Positions 24,765-33,425 of a stretch of 64,000 nucleotides of DNA are shown piece by piece. A program made the translations under genes and the position numbers. The notes under the pieces were generated by a model. That model worked only from the letters and a program-made list of their open reading frames with translations, ran no database searches and had not been told where the DNA came from. Each line of letters begins with the position of its first letter. The first letter of the stretch is position 1. The stretch comes from Nonomuraea helvata (lineage in GTDB: Bacteria > Actinomycetota > Actinomycetes > Streptosporangiales > Streptosporangiaceae): contig NZ_BAAAXV010000002.1 of the NCBI RefSeq assembly GCF_039535785.1, positions 372,001 through 436,000 of the forward strand, in the 5' to 3' direction.

Positions 24765-27143
24765 ATGCGTGTTCAGTCCCGGGCCTTAGCGGTCCTCGTT
24801 GCGGCCGGCGTCGTCGCCGGTTCGATCGCAGCCCTGTCCTCACCCTCCGTGGCCGCGACCCCCGGAACCGTGGTCATCAGCCAGGTCTACGGCGGAGGAG
24901 GCAACTCCGGCGCCCCCTTCAGCAACGACTACGTCGAGCTGTTCAACCGCAGCGGCGCCCCCGTGTCACTGGACGGCTGGTCCGTGCAGTACACCAGCGC
25001 CGCCGGCACCGGGAACTTCGCCTCCAACAAGGCCGACCTCTCCGGCACCCTGGCCCCCGGCCAGTACCACCTCGTGCAGCTCGCCGCCGGCACCACTCCC
25101 AGCGGCGCGCTCCCCCAGCCCGACAACGTCGGCGCCATCAACATGAGCGGCACCGCGGGCAAGGTGGCGCTGGTCCGCTCGAGCGACGGCCTGGCCTGCA
25201 ACGGCTCCTCCACCGCCTGCTCCGCGGACCAGCTCGCGCTGCTGGCCGACCTGGTCGGGTACGGCACCGCGAACTTCTCCGAGACCTCTCCCGCTCCCGC
25301 GCTCACCAACGCCACCGGCGCGTTCCGTAAGAGCGGCGGCTGCGCCGACACCGACGACAACGCCGCCGACTTCGAGGCCGCGGCCCCCGCGCCCCGCAAC
25401 GGCGCCACCGCCTCGGCCCCCTGCGGCGGCGGCGACCCGTCCCCGACGGCAAGCCCGACGCCCACGCCGACGGTGACCCCCACGCCCTCGCCGACGCCGA
25501 CCCCCACGCCCACCGAGAGCTGCGACACCGCGCCCACGCACCAGATCTCGCAGGTGCAGGGCAGCGGCGAGACCAGCCCGGCCAACGGTCAGAACGTCCG
25601 CGTCGAGGGCGTCGTCACCGCCGCCTTCCAGGGCACGGGCCAGTTCGGCGGCTTCTACCTGCAGGCGCCCACGCCCGACGCCGACCCGGCGACCTCCGAG
25701 GGCCTGTTCGTGTACTCCTCCTCGCCGGTCAAGCCCGGTGACCGGGTCCTCGTCTCCGGCAAGGCGATCGAGTACAACGGCCTCACCGAGATCTCGCCGG
25801 CCACCGCGGTGAACGTCTGCGGCACCGGCACGATCAAGCCGACCAGGGTGAAGCTGCCGCTCAAGAAGGACACCACCCTCGAGCGCTACGAAGGCATGCT
25901 CGTCACCTTCGACCGCGACCTCGCCGTCTCCGAGATCTACAACCTGGCCAGGTTCGGCGAGATCACCCTCGCCGGCGGCGCCCGGCTGTGGCAGCCCACC
26001 GACCGCAAGAAGGTCAACACCGACAAGGACGCGCGGCGCGCCATCCTGCTCGACGACGGCTCGACCGTGCAGAACCCGCCCACGCTGCCGTACCACACGG
26101 AGGGCTCGAACTCCGTCCGGATCGGCGACGAGGTGAAGGACCTGACGGGCGTCCTCACGTACGGCTTCGACGCCTACCGCGTCCAGCCGACCGCACCGGT
26201 GGTCATCAAGGCCGAGAACCCCCGCCGCGCCCAGCCCGCGAAGGTCGGCGGCGACATCCGGGTGGCCAGCCTCAACACGCTCAACTGGTTCACCACGCTC
26301 AAGTCCCGCGGCGCCACCACCGCCGCGGAGCGGGACCGCCAGCTCGCCAAGCTGGTCGCCAACATCACCACGCTCAACCCGGCCGTGGCCGGGCTGATGG
26401 AGGTCGAGCGCAACGACAACGTGGCGCTCAACACCCTGGTCGACGCGCTCAACGCCAAGGCGGGCGCCGGCACGTACAAGGCGATCACGCACCCCAACCC
26501 GGGCACCGACCTCATCCAGACCGCGCTGATCTACCAGCCGGCCAAGGTCACCCCGATCGGCGCGGCGCGGTCGTCGTCCGACCCGATCTTCAACCGGCCG
26601 CCGCTCGTGCAGACCTTCGGCAAGGCCGACGGGACCGGGAAGACCTTCACCGTGCTGGTGAACCACTTCAAGTCCAAGGGCTGCACCGACGGCGACGGGA
26701 CGGCCTCGGGTGACGACGCCGACCAGGGCGACGGCCAGAGCTGCTACAACGCCAAGCGCGTCAAGCAGGCCAAGGCCGTGCTGGCCCTGATCGACAGCCT
26801 CCAGCTGAAGAACGCGCTCGTCCTCGGCGACATCAACGCCTACGGCGAGGAGGACCCGATCCACACCTTCGAGGACGGCGGCCTGACCAGCCTGAGCAAG
26901 AAGTACGTCAAGAAGGACGACCGCTACAGCTACGTGTTCGGCGGCCTGTCGGGTGAGCTCGACCACGCGCTGGCCGACAAGGGCGCGCGCAAGCTGGTGA
27001 CCGGCGCCACGATCTGGCACGTCAACGCCGACGAGGGCCGGTTCATGGACTACAACACCGAGTTCAACCCGCCCTACCTGTACGCACCCGACGCCTTCCG
27101 CTCCTCCGACCACGACCCGCTGCTGATGGGTCTGAAACTCTGA
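24765..27143 (+). CDS. Secreted ExeM/NucH-type extracellular endonuclease
   Basis: The protein has 792 residues with a signal peptide (VLVAAGVVAGSIAALSSPSVAA). Residues about 30-220 are a lamin-tail domain (VVISQVYGGGGNSGAPFSND, DYVELFNRSG). A Pro/Thr linker follows, then an OB-like domain (QVQGSGETSPANGQNVRVEG). The last ~320 residues are an endonuclease/exonuclease/phosphatase domain (VASLNTLNWF, GLMEVERND, NHFKSKG, LGDINAYGEEDP, LDHALADK, SSDHDPLLMGL). It probably degrades extracellular DNA for phosphate or nucleosides. No ribosome-binding site is seen before the ATG, so the message may be leaderless. The AT-rich upstream stretch 24680-24735 contains TGAAATTTCA but no operator I can assign. 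Confidence 0.9.
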   Translation: MRVQSRALAVLVAAGVVAGSIAALSSPSVAATPGTVVISQVYGGGGNSGAPFSNDYVELFNRSGAPVSLDGWSVQYTSAAGTGNFASNKADLSGTLAPGQYHLVQLAAGTTPSGALPQPDNVGAINMSGTAGKVALVRSSDGLACNGSSTACSADQLALLADLVGYGTANFSETSPAPALTNATGAFRKSGGCADTDDNAADFEAAAPAPRNGATASAPCGGGDPSPTASPTPTPTVTPTPSPTPTPTPTESCDTAPTHQISQVQGSGETSPANGQNVRVEGVVTAAFQGTGQFGGFYLQAPTPDADPATSEGLFVYSSSPVKPGDRVLVSGKAIEYNGLTEISPATAVNVCGTGTIKPTRVKLPLKKDTTLERYEGMLVTFDRDLAVSEIYNLARFGEITLAGGARLWQPTDRKKVNTDKDARRAILLDDGSTVQNPPTLPYHTEGSNSVRIGDEVKDLTGVLTYGFDAYRVQPTAPVVIKAENPRRAQPAKVGGDIRVASLNTLNWFTTLKSRGATTAAERDRQLAKLVANITTLNPAVAGLMEVERNDNVALNTLVDALNAKAGAGTYKAITHPNPGTDLIQTALIYQPAKVTPIGAARSSSDPIFNRPPLVQTFGKADGTGKTFTVLVNHFKSKGCTDGDGTASGDDADQGDGQSCYNAKRVKQAKAVLALIDSLQLKNALVLGDINAYGEEDPIHTFEDGGLTSLSKKYVKKDDRYSYVFGGLSGELDHALADKGARKLVTGATIWHVNADEGRFMDYNTEFNPPYLYAPDAFRSSDHDPLLMGLKL

Positions 27144-27151
27144 AAGGACTC

Positions 27152-27187
27152 GTGAGCCGCGCCGGAGGGGTCCCCGGCGCGGCTCAC
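27152..27187. terminator. Hairpin terminator after the nuclease gene
   Basis: A 14-bp GC stem (GTGAGCCGCGCCGG with its complement, ending at 27187) has an 8-nt loop and starts 8 bp past the stop codon. It also lies before the end of the convergent IF-1 gene. Confidence 0.65.
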
Positions 27188-27227
27188 GCCGGCGGGCATG
27201 TCGAGAACGCGCGGCCCTCGCCCGTCG

Positions 27228-27452
27228 CTACGTGCGGTAGCGGTACATGATCCGCCCCCGGTTGAGGTCGTACGGGCTGAGCTCCACGAGCACCCGGTCA
27301 AACGGAAGGATCTTGATGTAGTTCTTCCGGATCTTCCCGCTGATGTGCGCCAGCACCTTGTGCCCGTTCTCCAGTTCCACCCTGAAGGTGGCGTTCCGCA
27401 GACACTCGACCACGGTGCCTTCTACTTCGATGCCGTTCGATGTTCTTGGCAT
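27228..27452 (-). CDS. infA: Translation initiation factor IF-1 paralogue
   Basis: A 74-residue S1/OB-fold protein with the IF-1 core FRVELENGHKVLAHISGKIRKNYIKILPFDRV and ELSPYDLNRGRIMYRYR. It differs from typical actinobacterial IF-1 at the N-terminus and at several conserved positions. It is not in a ribosomal-protein operon, so it is probably a second copy; the housekeeping gene is outside this window. GGAGGAG precedes the ATG. It follows the GNAT gene on the same strand after 41 bp and is likely cotranscribed from the promoter near 28450. Confidence 0.9.
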   Translation of the reverse strand: MPRTSNGIEVEGTVVECLRNATFRVELENGHKVLAHISGKIRKNYIKILPFDRVLVELSPYDLNRGRIMYRYRT

Positions 27453-27493
27453 GTTTCTCGCACTCCTCCCTGAGGTCGTTGATATAGGGGACG

Positions 27494-28279
27494 TCAGCGG
27501 AGCACCAACTCCAGGTTGCTGCCCGCACGCCGGGCGCCGATGCCCTCGAACAGCGCCGTGGCCGCCCCGTTGGACTCGTTCACCTCGGCCGATGCCGTTT
27601 CGATCCCGCCTCGGTGCAGTCCGCTCAGCACGTGGGCGAGCAGCGCTCGAGCGATGCCGCGGCGCTGCCGGTCGCGCCGGACCGCGATCAGCCCGATCCG
27701 CGGCCGCCTGGTCATGGTCGCCAGCCGGAGCAGTCCCACGTATTCACCGGACTGTGCCGCCGCCGCGTACTTCGACGGGTCGCGCAGGGTGGCGCCATCC
27801 AGGCGGGGCAGCATCTCAGCCGGCATCTCCCGCCATCCGACGGCAGCCTCGACCTCGTCGCGGATCACGCGGTCCAACGTGCGCAGCGGGCCCTCCTCCG
27901 CCTCGCCTACGCCGAGCAGCGTCACGCCTGACGGCGGTGGCACCGATCCGAGTCCCGTGACCTTCGGGTCGGTGGGCACGACGTAGTCCCACTCGCGGCG
28001 GCGGGCCGTGAAGCCGGCTCGCTCCCAGTTCGACATCAGGTCGAGATCGGTCTCGTCGACCACCGTGTGCAGCGGCTTCGGCAGGTCCGGCAGCATGGCC
28101 TCGGCGAGTCGGTCGAAGACCGTGTCGTGCCACGCGTCGATGCTGATGAAGATCCGTCCGTCGGGCCTGCGGGAGACGTCGCCGCGGCCGACCGTCCGGT
28201 CGTCCTCCACGGCGTGCCATTGGCTCTCGGCGACCCGCGTGATCACTACGGGGCCCGAAGTGAAATGCGCAGAATTCAT
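27494..28279 (-). CDS. GNAT-family N-acetyltransferase
   Basis: The protein has 261 residues. The acetyl-CoA site is IGLIAVRRDRQRRGIARALL (R/Q-x-x-G-x-A), followed by ASAEVNESNGAATALFEGIGARR in the C-terminal half. The N-terminal half looks like a degenerate second GNAT fold. The ATG follows GAAAGG. Upstream are a 17-codon leader ORF with a near-perfect Shine-Dalgarno and a WhiB7-like promoter, and downstream an IF-1 paralogue. The context suggests acetylation of an antibiotic or ribosomal component (inference). Confidence 0.85.
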   Translation of the reverse strand: MNSAHFTSGPVVITRVAESQWHAVEDDRTVGRGDVSRRPDGRIFISIDAWHDTVFDRLAEAMLPDLPKPLHTVVDETDLDLMSNWERAGFTARRREWDYVVPTDPKVTGLGSVPPPSGVTLLGVGEAEEGPLRTLDRVIRDEVEAAVGWREMPAEMLPRLDGATLRDPSKYAAAAQSGEYVGLLRLATMTRRPRIGLIAVRRDRQRRGIARALLAHVLSGLHRGGIETASAEVNESNGAATALFEGIGARRAGSNLELVLR

Positions 28280-28330
28280 AGGTGTTGCCTTTCGGAGTGC
28301 CTTGTCCAGGCGCTCCCGGCGACACCTACG

Positions 28331-28384
28331 TCAATCGCCCGACCGTGACGACGAGGGGAGCACCCACATCGATACAGCGTTCAT
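28331..28384 (-). CDS. 17-codon leader ORF upstream of the GNAT gene
   Basis: ATG at 28384 to TGA at 28331 encodes MNAVSMWVLPSSSRSGD. AGGAGGTGA (28398-28390), a near-exact match to the anti-Shine-Dalgarno, lies 5 nt before the ATG. Such strong initiation on a tiny ORF 52 nt upstream of an acetyltransferase gene fits a regulatory leader peptide. A serine run sits in the middle. I did not find a convincing pair of competing hairpins. Confidence 0.6.
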   Translation of the reverse strand: MNAVSMWVLPSSSRSGD

Positions 28385-28421
28385 GGGTCTCACCTCCTGG
28401 TGTGGTGTCACGGTGACCGGA

Positions 28422-28460
28422 ACGCTATCAGCCCGGATGGCGTACCGTACAACCATTTTT
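28422..28460 (-). promoter_or_regulatory. WhiB7-like promoter of the leader/GNAT/IF-1 unit
   Basis: On the minus strand AAAAAT (28460-28455) stands two bases before TTGTAC (28452-28447). A -10 candidate is TGATAG (28430-28425) or TAGCGT (28427-28422). An A/T-rich block immediately upstream of a TTGnnn -35 is the hallmark of promoters activated by WhiB7, the antibiotic-responsive factor of actinomycetes, whose regulon includes GNAT acetyltransferases and leader ORFs. The match is by eye only. Confidence 0.45.
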
Positions 28461-28465
28461 CCGGC

Positions 28466-29041
28466 TCATTTCCAGGTCATGTTGATCGTGCGTTCGACGT
28501 TGACGTATCCGGCGCGTCGGAAGGCGTTCGCCATGGGAGCGTTGCCGAGGTCCGTGGCCGCCCGGATGCGGGGAACGTCCTGCGCGGCGAGGACACGGGT
28601 GCCTTCGGCGAGGATGTCGTCGATGTAGCCGTTGCCCCGGTGTGCGGGCAGTACGGCGAGGTAGCCGATGATGGGGTTGTAGTCGTTGCGGGCCGGGGTG
28701 ACGAACCCCACCGGCTCGCCGTCCGGCAGCGTCGCGACCCGCCACCAGTCCTGCGGGCTCCGGTAGTGCGCGAGTTCGTCCTCGTAGTGGGTGACGGCCG
28801 CCTCGCGGGCGGACATCCGGGCCAGGTCCTCGCGGCTGTGCGCGTCGAGCGTGCCGTCCAGGACCTGGGTCATCAGGGAGAGGATCTCCTCGGTGTCGCG
28901 GACCGGCCGGAACGTCAGGCGCCCGCTCGGCTCGGCGATCGGCGTCCCGGGGCGCCACTCCAGGCGCAGGCGTTCGACGAACAGGCGAGCGCCGGTCCGT
29001 TCCAGTGCGGCCATGCGGTCCTCGACGACGCGCCTGGCCAC
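28466..29041 (-). CDS. GNAT-family N-acetyltransferase, possibly N-terminally shortened
   Basis: The protein has 191 residues. The fold is recognisable from LTFRPVRDTEEILSLMTQVLDGTLD, the acetyl-CoA loop IGYLAVLPAHRGNGYIDDIL and DLGNAPMANAFRRAGYVNVER. The GTG at 29041 is 9 bp after an in-frame TAG and lacks a good ribosome-binding site; ATG 29014 is an alternative. The first residues (ERTGARLFVERLRLEW) look like the middle of a normal N-terminal region, so up to ~40 residues may have been lost. It lies directly upstream of the leader ORF promoter. Confidence 0.75.
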   Translation of the reverse strand: MARRVVEDRMAALERTGARLFVERLRLEWRPGTPIAEPSGRLTFRPVRDTEEILSLMTQVLDGTLDAHSREDLARMSAREAAVTHYEDELAHYRSPQDWWRVATLPDGEPVGFVTPARNDYNPIIGYLAVLPAHRGNGYIDDILAEGTRVLAAQDVPRIRAATDLGNAPMANAFRRAGYVNVERTINMTWK

Positions 29042-29110
29042 GGCCGCCTACCAAGCGCTCGCCTGAGACTTCCTCGTAACAACCTGGTAACAGGGTCTTT
29101 TCCTCGTCAA

Positions 29111-29156
29111 TGTGAGCGGTCACACTCAGGCTTCAAGGAAATGTGACCGGTCACAT
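29111..29156 (+). promoter_or_regulatory. Two LacI/GntR-like operators before the GH-A glycosidase
   Basis: TGTGAGCGGTCACA (29111-29124) and the perfect 16-bp palindrome ATGTGACCGGTCACAT (29141-29156) share TGTGA-N4-TCACA. Their centres are 31 bp apart, about three helical turns. They precede the glycosidase/alpha-galactosidase/transporter cluster, but no regulator gene is adjacent. Confidence 0.7.
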
Positions 29157-29221
29157 CCATGCACCTCCACGTCCCCCCGAGGGCGCGAAAACGCCCGAGC
29201 ACGCAAGGAGGTAGTCCCGTC

Positions 29222-31282
29222 ATGAGGAGGAAAAATGCCTGGTCAGCGGTGCTGGCGGTGGTCATGGTGACCGCTGTCACGCCTGCCGCCCCCGCCCAGG
29301 CCGCGTCCCAGCTCGTCGTCGACCTCGCCACCCAGACCGGCGCCCTGCGGTACGGCGCCACCGGCTTCCTGTACGGGCTCGGCGACGAGGGCATCCCGAA
29401 CGAGACCATGCTGGCCGCCCTCAAGCCCCAGGTCACCGCCCAGAAGGCCCCCGACGGCCTGCAGCACCCGAACGGTGACGCGCTCAAGATCGCCCCCATG
29501 TTCAAGCGCGCCGGCGGCCGCGACATCCAGATCTACATGCAGGATGTCTACAAGCAGTGGCCGTACGAGAACCTCGGCATCAACGACTACCTGGCCAAGG
29601 TCGACACCATGGTCAGGAAGGTCGTCGCCGACCCGTACCGCGCCTCGTACGTGTACGTCCCGTTCAACGAGCCCGACCAGATCTGGTACGGCGGCAACCT
29701 GACCGGCTTCATGAACGACTACAGGACCGTCTACCGCCGGATCCGCTCCATCGACCCCGGCGCCCGCATCGCCGGCCCCAACTTCGCGAGCTACCGCTCG
29801 GCCGATCTGCGCACGTTCCTGCAGTTCGCGCGGGACAACGCCGTGCTGCCCGACGTCACCACGTGGCACGAGCTGGGCAACGACTTCTTCACGAGCTGGA
29901 ACGCGCACTACTCCGACTACCGGGCCATCGAGTCGAGCCTCGGCATCTCCCCCAGAAGCATCACGATCAACGAGTACGGCCGGTCGTCGGGCGACCTGGG
30001 CGTGCCGGGCAATCTGGTGCAGTTCGTGGCCAAGTTCGAGAACAGCAAGGTCGACGGCTGCCTGGCGTACTGGACGACGGCCGGGGGGCTGAACGACCTG
30101 GTCACCAGGAACAACCAGGCGACCGGCGGCTGGTGGCTGTACAAGTGGTACGGCGAGCTGACCGGCGGCACCGTGGCCGTCACCCCACCGGCGGCGAGCG
30201 GCTCGCTCCAGGGACTGGCCGCGTTCGACCAGGCCAAGAAGCAGGCCAGGGTGATCTTCGGCGGGAACAACCCGGCGAGCGGCACGTACGACACGAACCT
30301 GGTCGTCAAGGGCATCCCGAGCGCGCTGGGCACTCCGGTCCACGCCACCGTCTGGGGCGTGGACGACACCGGGCTGAACCCCTCCCCCGGCCCGTACAAG
30401 CTCACCGAGGCCGACTTCACCCCCGCGAGCGGCCAGGTCACGATCCCGCTCACCGGGCTCAAGGGCTCCTCGGCCTACCACGTGGTCGTGACCCCGGCCA
30501 AGGCCGCGACCAGCGGCTCCCGCTATGAGGCGGAGTTCGCCGACCTGTCGGGCTCGATCACGTACGGCCAGGTCTCCTCCGTGGACGGGAGCACCCGGTT
30601 CGTGGTCACGGCCCCCACGGACGGCTACTACAACGTCGGCCTGCGCTACTCGGCCCCAGGAGACGGCGGCGCCTCCCGCACGGTCAGGCTGCGGCTCAAC
30701 GGCTCCGACCTGACCGACGTGACCCTGCCCGCCGCCACGGGCTGGAACACCGTCACCGCCAAGGTGTTCCTGACCGCGGGCATCAACCGCCTGGAGGTGG
30801 GCGCGGCCCAGCTCGACTACATCGACGTGGCGTCGTCCTCGGGCACGATCACCGCGTACGAGGCCGAGTCCGGCGCCAACACGCTGGGTGGTGCCGCCAG
30901 GGTGTCGTCCAACTCGGCCGCCTCGGGCGGCGGCTACGTCGGCTACGTCGGCGCCGGGGCGGCCAACACGCTGCGCTTCAACAACGTCACCGTCCCGTCG
31001 GCCGGCCGCTACCGCATGGTCGTCACGTACGCCAACGGCGAGCTGGGCGAGGGCGCGAGCAACTACAACACCAACATCGTCGACCGTTACGCCGACATCG
31101 CGGTCAACGGCGGCTCGACCGTCCGGCACTACTTCCGCAACACGCTGGGCTGGTCGAACTACCGCACCACGGTGGTGGACGTCACACTGGCCGCCGGAGC
31201 TAACACGATCACGTTCGGCAACGCCTCCACCAAGTACGCACCCGACATCGACCGCATCCAGATCGCCGCACCACTCGGCTAG
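29222..31282 (+). CDS. Secreted GH-A clan glycoside hydrolase (GH39-like) with two C-terminal CBM6/35-like modules
   Basis: The protein has 686 residues. The signal peptide is MRRKNAWSAVLAVVMVTAVT from ATG 29222, with AAGGAGG upstream. The catalytic barrel has the acid/base in VPFNEPDQIW (E150) and the nucleophile in ITINEYGRSS (E251), the two-Glu pattern of clan GH-A. WHELGND and VDGCLAYWTTAGGLNDL are also present. Two beta-sandwich modules follow: RYEAEFADLSG at about 435 and YEAESGANTLGG at about 548. Substrate specificity is not evident. It is followed after 38 bp by an alpha-galactosidase and a sugar importer, so galactosylated plant polysaccharide is plausible. Confidence 0.8.
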   Translation: MRRKNAWSAVLAVVMVTAVTPAAPAQAASQLVVDLATQTGALRYGATGFLYGLGDEGIPNETMLAALKPQVTAQKAPDGLQHPNGDALKIAPMFKRAGGRDIQIYMQDVYKQWPYENLGINDYLAKVDTMVRKVVADPYRASYVYVPFNEPDQIWYGGNLTGFMNDYRTVYRRIRSIDPGARIAGPNFASYRSADLRTFLQFARDNAVLPDVTTWHELGNDFFTSWNAHYSDYRAIESSLGISPRSITINEYGRSSGDLGVPGNLVQFVAKFENSKVDGCLAYWTTAGGLNDLVTRNNQATGGWWLYKWYGELTGGTVAVTPPAASGSLQGLAAFDQAKKQARVIFGGNNPASGTYDTNLVVKGIPSALGTPVHATVWGVDDTGLNPSPGPYKLTEADFTPASGQVTIPLTGLKGSSAYHVVVTPAKAATSGSRYEAEFADLSGSITYGQVSSVDGSTRFVVTAPTDGYYNVGLRYSAPGDGGASRTVRLRLNGSDLTDVTLPAATGWNTVTAKVFLTAGINRLEVGAAQLDYIDVASSSGTITAYEAESGANTLGGAARVSSNSAASGGGYVGYVGAGAANTLRFNNVTVPSAGRYRMVVTYANGELGEGASNYNTNIVDRYADIAVNGGSTVRHYFRNTLGWSNYRTTVVDVTLAAGANTITFGNASTKYAPDIDRIQIAAPLG

Positions 31283-31320
31283 AGCAAGCACCGCTCAGCA
31301 AGATCAAGCAAGGGAGATCC

Positions 31321-33414
31321 ATGAACACCAGCGTCGTCTGGGGCCACCCGAGTCTTCGGGTCGTGCTCGACGTCTCACCCGACGGCCCGGTCGGCATGCG
31401 GTCGCTGTCACGCGGCGACACCGCCACCGCGCACCGGCCCCGGGCGACGCAGCCGCTGGTGGAGCTGCTGCTCCCCGGCACCGGACGGGCGCACTCCTCA
31501 CACCGCTTCTCCCAGACGGCCGTCGGCCGGCGCCTCGCCTACCTGGGCTGTGACCAGAGCACGGACGGGCCGTGGCACCTCCTGCGGGTGCACCTGCACG
31601 ACGCGGAGAGCGGGCTGGACGCCGAGGTGTTCCTCCGCTCGGCGGACGGGGTGGCCGCGTTCCAGGCGTGGACGCGGGTGACCAACCGCGGCCAGGCTCC
31701 GGCGCTGCTGCTGGGCGTCACGTCGTTCGCCGCCGCCTTCGCCGGCTCGGTGGACTCCTCCGACGTGGTGCGGGCCGACAACGAGTGGCTGGGCGAGAGC
31801 CGCTGGGTCCGCGAGCCGCTGCGCGGGCAGGCCGTACCTGATCTGCACCTGTCCCTGCACGGCCAGGACGGCCGCGGCCGGCTCGCGGTCGTCGGGACGG
31901 GCACCTGGTCGACCGGCGCCCACCTGCCCACGGGCGGCCTGATCGACCGCGACAGCGGGCAGGCGTGGCTGTGGCAGATCGAGCACAACGGCCCCTGGCG
32001 CTGGGAGGTCGGCGAGCGGCTCGACGGCCCGTACGTCGCGCTGCTGGGGCCGACCGACATCGATCACCAGTGGCAGCATCGGCTCGCGCCCGGGGAGTCG
32101 TTCACCACGGTGCCGGTGTCGGTCGCGGTGTCCGGCGAGGGCCTGGAAGGGGCGGCCGCGGCGCTGACCGCGCACCGGCGGGCCATCGTCCGGCCGCATC
32201 CCGACCGGGAGCGGCTGCCGGTGGTGTTCAACGACTACATGAACACGCTGTTGGGCGACCCGACCACGGCCAAGCTGCTGCCGCTGATCGACGCCGCCGC
32301 GGCCGCGGGAGCCGAGGTGTTCTGCGTGGACGCCGGCTGGTACGACGAGGACGGCTTCTGGTGGGACAGCGTCGGCGAGTGGCAGCCGTCGCAGACGCGC
32401 TTCCCGCGCGGCATCAAGGAGGTGCTCGGCCGCATCCGTGAGCACGGCATGGTGCCGGGCCTGTGGCTGGAGCCCGAGGTGATCGGGGTACGCAGCCCCA
32501 TGGCGGACAAGCTGCCGCCGGAGGCATTCCTGCAGCGCGGCGGCGTGCGCCTGGTCGAGAACGGCCGCTACCACCTCGACCTGCGCCATCCCCGCGCGGT
32601 CGCGCACCTGGACCAGGTCGTGGACCGGCTGGTGGAGGAGCTGGGCGTCGGCTACTTCAAGCTCGACTACAACATCGACCCGGGAGCGGGCACCGACCTG
32701 GACGCCGACAGCGCCGGCGATGGGCTGCTGGCCTGCAACCGGGCCCACCTGGCCTGGCTGGACGGCGTGCTCGATCGCCACCCCGGGCTCACCCTGGAGA
32801 ACTGCGCGTCCGGCGCCATGCGCATGGACTACGCGATGCTGTCCAGGCTGCACCTGCAGTCCACCAGCGACCAGCAGGACTTCCGGCTCTACCCGCCGAT
32901 CGCGGTGGCGGCGCCGATGTCGGTGCTGCCGGAGCAGTCGGCGAGCTGGGCGTACCCGCAGCCCGACATGTCGGACGAGGAGATCGCCTTCGCGCTCTGC
33001 ACCGGCATGCTGGGGCGGCTCTACCTGTCCGGCCACCTGGACGGGATGAGCGCCGCGCAGCTCGACTCCGTCCGCGACGCCGTACGCGTCCACAAGGAGA
33101 TCCGCGCGGACCTGGCCCGCGCGACGCCGCTGTGGCCGCTCGGGCTGCCGCGCTGGGACGACGGCGCGCTCGCGCTGGGACTCCGTTCCGGCGACACCAC
33201 ATACGCCGGCGTCTGGCGGCGGGACGATGCGTGGTCCGTACGGCTCGACCTGCCCCATCTGGCGGGCCGTGCGGTCGAGATCGACGTCCTTTACCCGCGG
33301 CACCTGCCGGACTGGGATCACGACTGGAAGCCCGGCCCTGGCGTGTTGACGCTCACATCCCGCGGCGAGGAGCCCCTCTCCGCCCGGATCCTCCGCATCC
33401 GCACCGCCTCATGA
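31321..33414 (+). CDS. GH36 alpha-galactosidase
   Basis: The protein has 697 residues, the usual length for bacterial GH36, with no signal peptide, so it is cytosolic. The nucleophile is Asp449 in GYFKLDYN and the acid/base Asp517 in STSDQQD. Other family motifs are VFCVDAGWYDEDG, GLWLEPEVI and ENCASGAMRMDYAML. It hydrolyses alpha-1,6-linked galactose from imported oligosaccharides such as melibiose, raffinose or galactomannan fragments. The ATG follows GGGAGA. Its stop overlaps an ATG 15 bp before the binding-protein start, so the genes form one operon with the transporter. Confidence 0.92.
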   Translation: MNTSVVWGHPSLRVVLDVSPDGPVGMRSLSRGDTATAHRPRATQPLVELLLPGTGRAHSSHRFSQTAVGRRLAYLGCDQSTDGPWHLLRVHLHDAESGLDAEVFLRSADGVAAFQAWTRVTNRGQAPALLLGVTSFAAAFAGSVDSSDVVRADNEWLGESRWVREPLRGQAVPDLHLSLHGQDGRGRLAVVGTGTWSTGAHLPTGGLIDRDSGQAWLWQIEHNGPWRWEVGERLDGPYVALLGPTDIDHQWQHRLAPGESFTTVPVSVAVSGEGLEGAAAALTAHRRAIVRPHPDRERLPVVFNDYMNTLLGDPTTAKLLPLIDAAAAAGAEVFCVDAGWYDEDGFWWDSVGEWQPSQTRFPRGIKEVLGRIREHGMVPGLWLEPEVIGVRSPMADKLPPEAFLQRGGVRLVENGRYHLDLRHPRAVAHLDQVVDRLVEELGVGYFKLDYNIDPGAGTDLDADSAGDGLLACNRAHLAWLDGVLDRHPGLTLENCASGAMRMDYAMLSRLHLQSTSDQQDFRLYPPIAVAAPMSVLPEQSASWAYPQPDMSDEEIAFALCTGMLGRLYLSGHLDGMSAAQLDSVRDAVRVHKEIRADLARATPLWPLGLPRWDDGALALGLRSGDTTYAGVWRRDDAWSVRLDLPHLAGRAVEIDVLYPRHLPDWDHDWKPGPGVLTLTSRGEEPLSARILRIRTAS

Positions 33415-33425
33415 AAGAGACCACC

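Noticed and set aside
29243..33321. Long minus-strand frames opposite the GH-A glycosidase and GH36 genes (also 22358-23308 and 24966-27113)
   Set aside because: They are Val/Gly/Arg-rich antisense shadows with no recognisable motifs; the sense frames have complete catalytic motifs.
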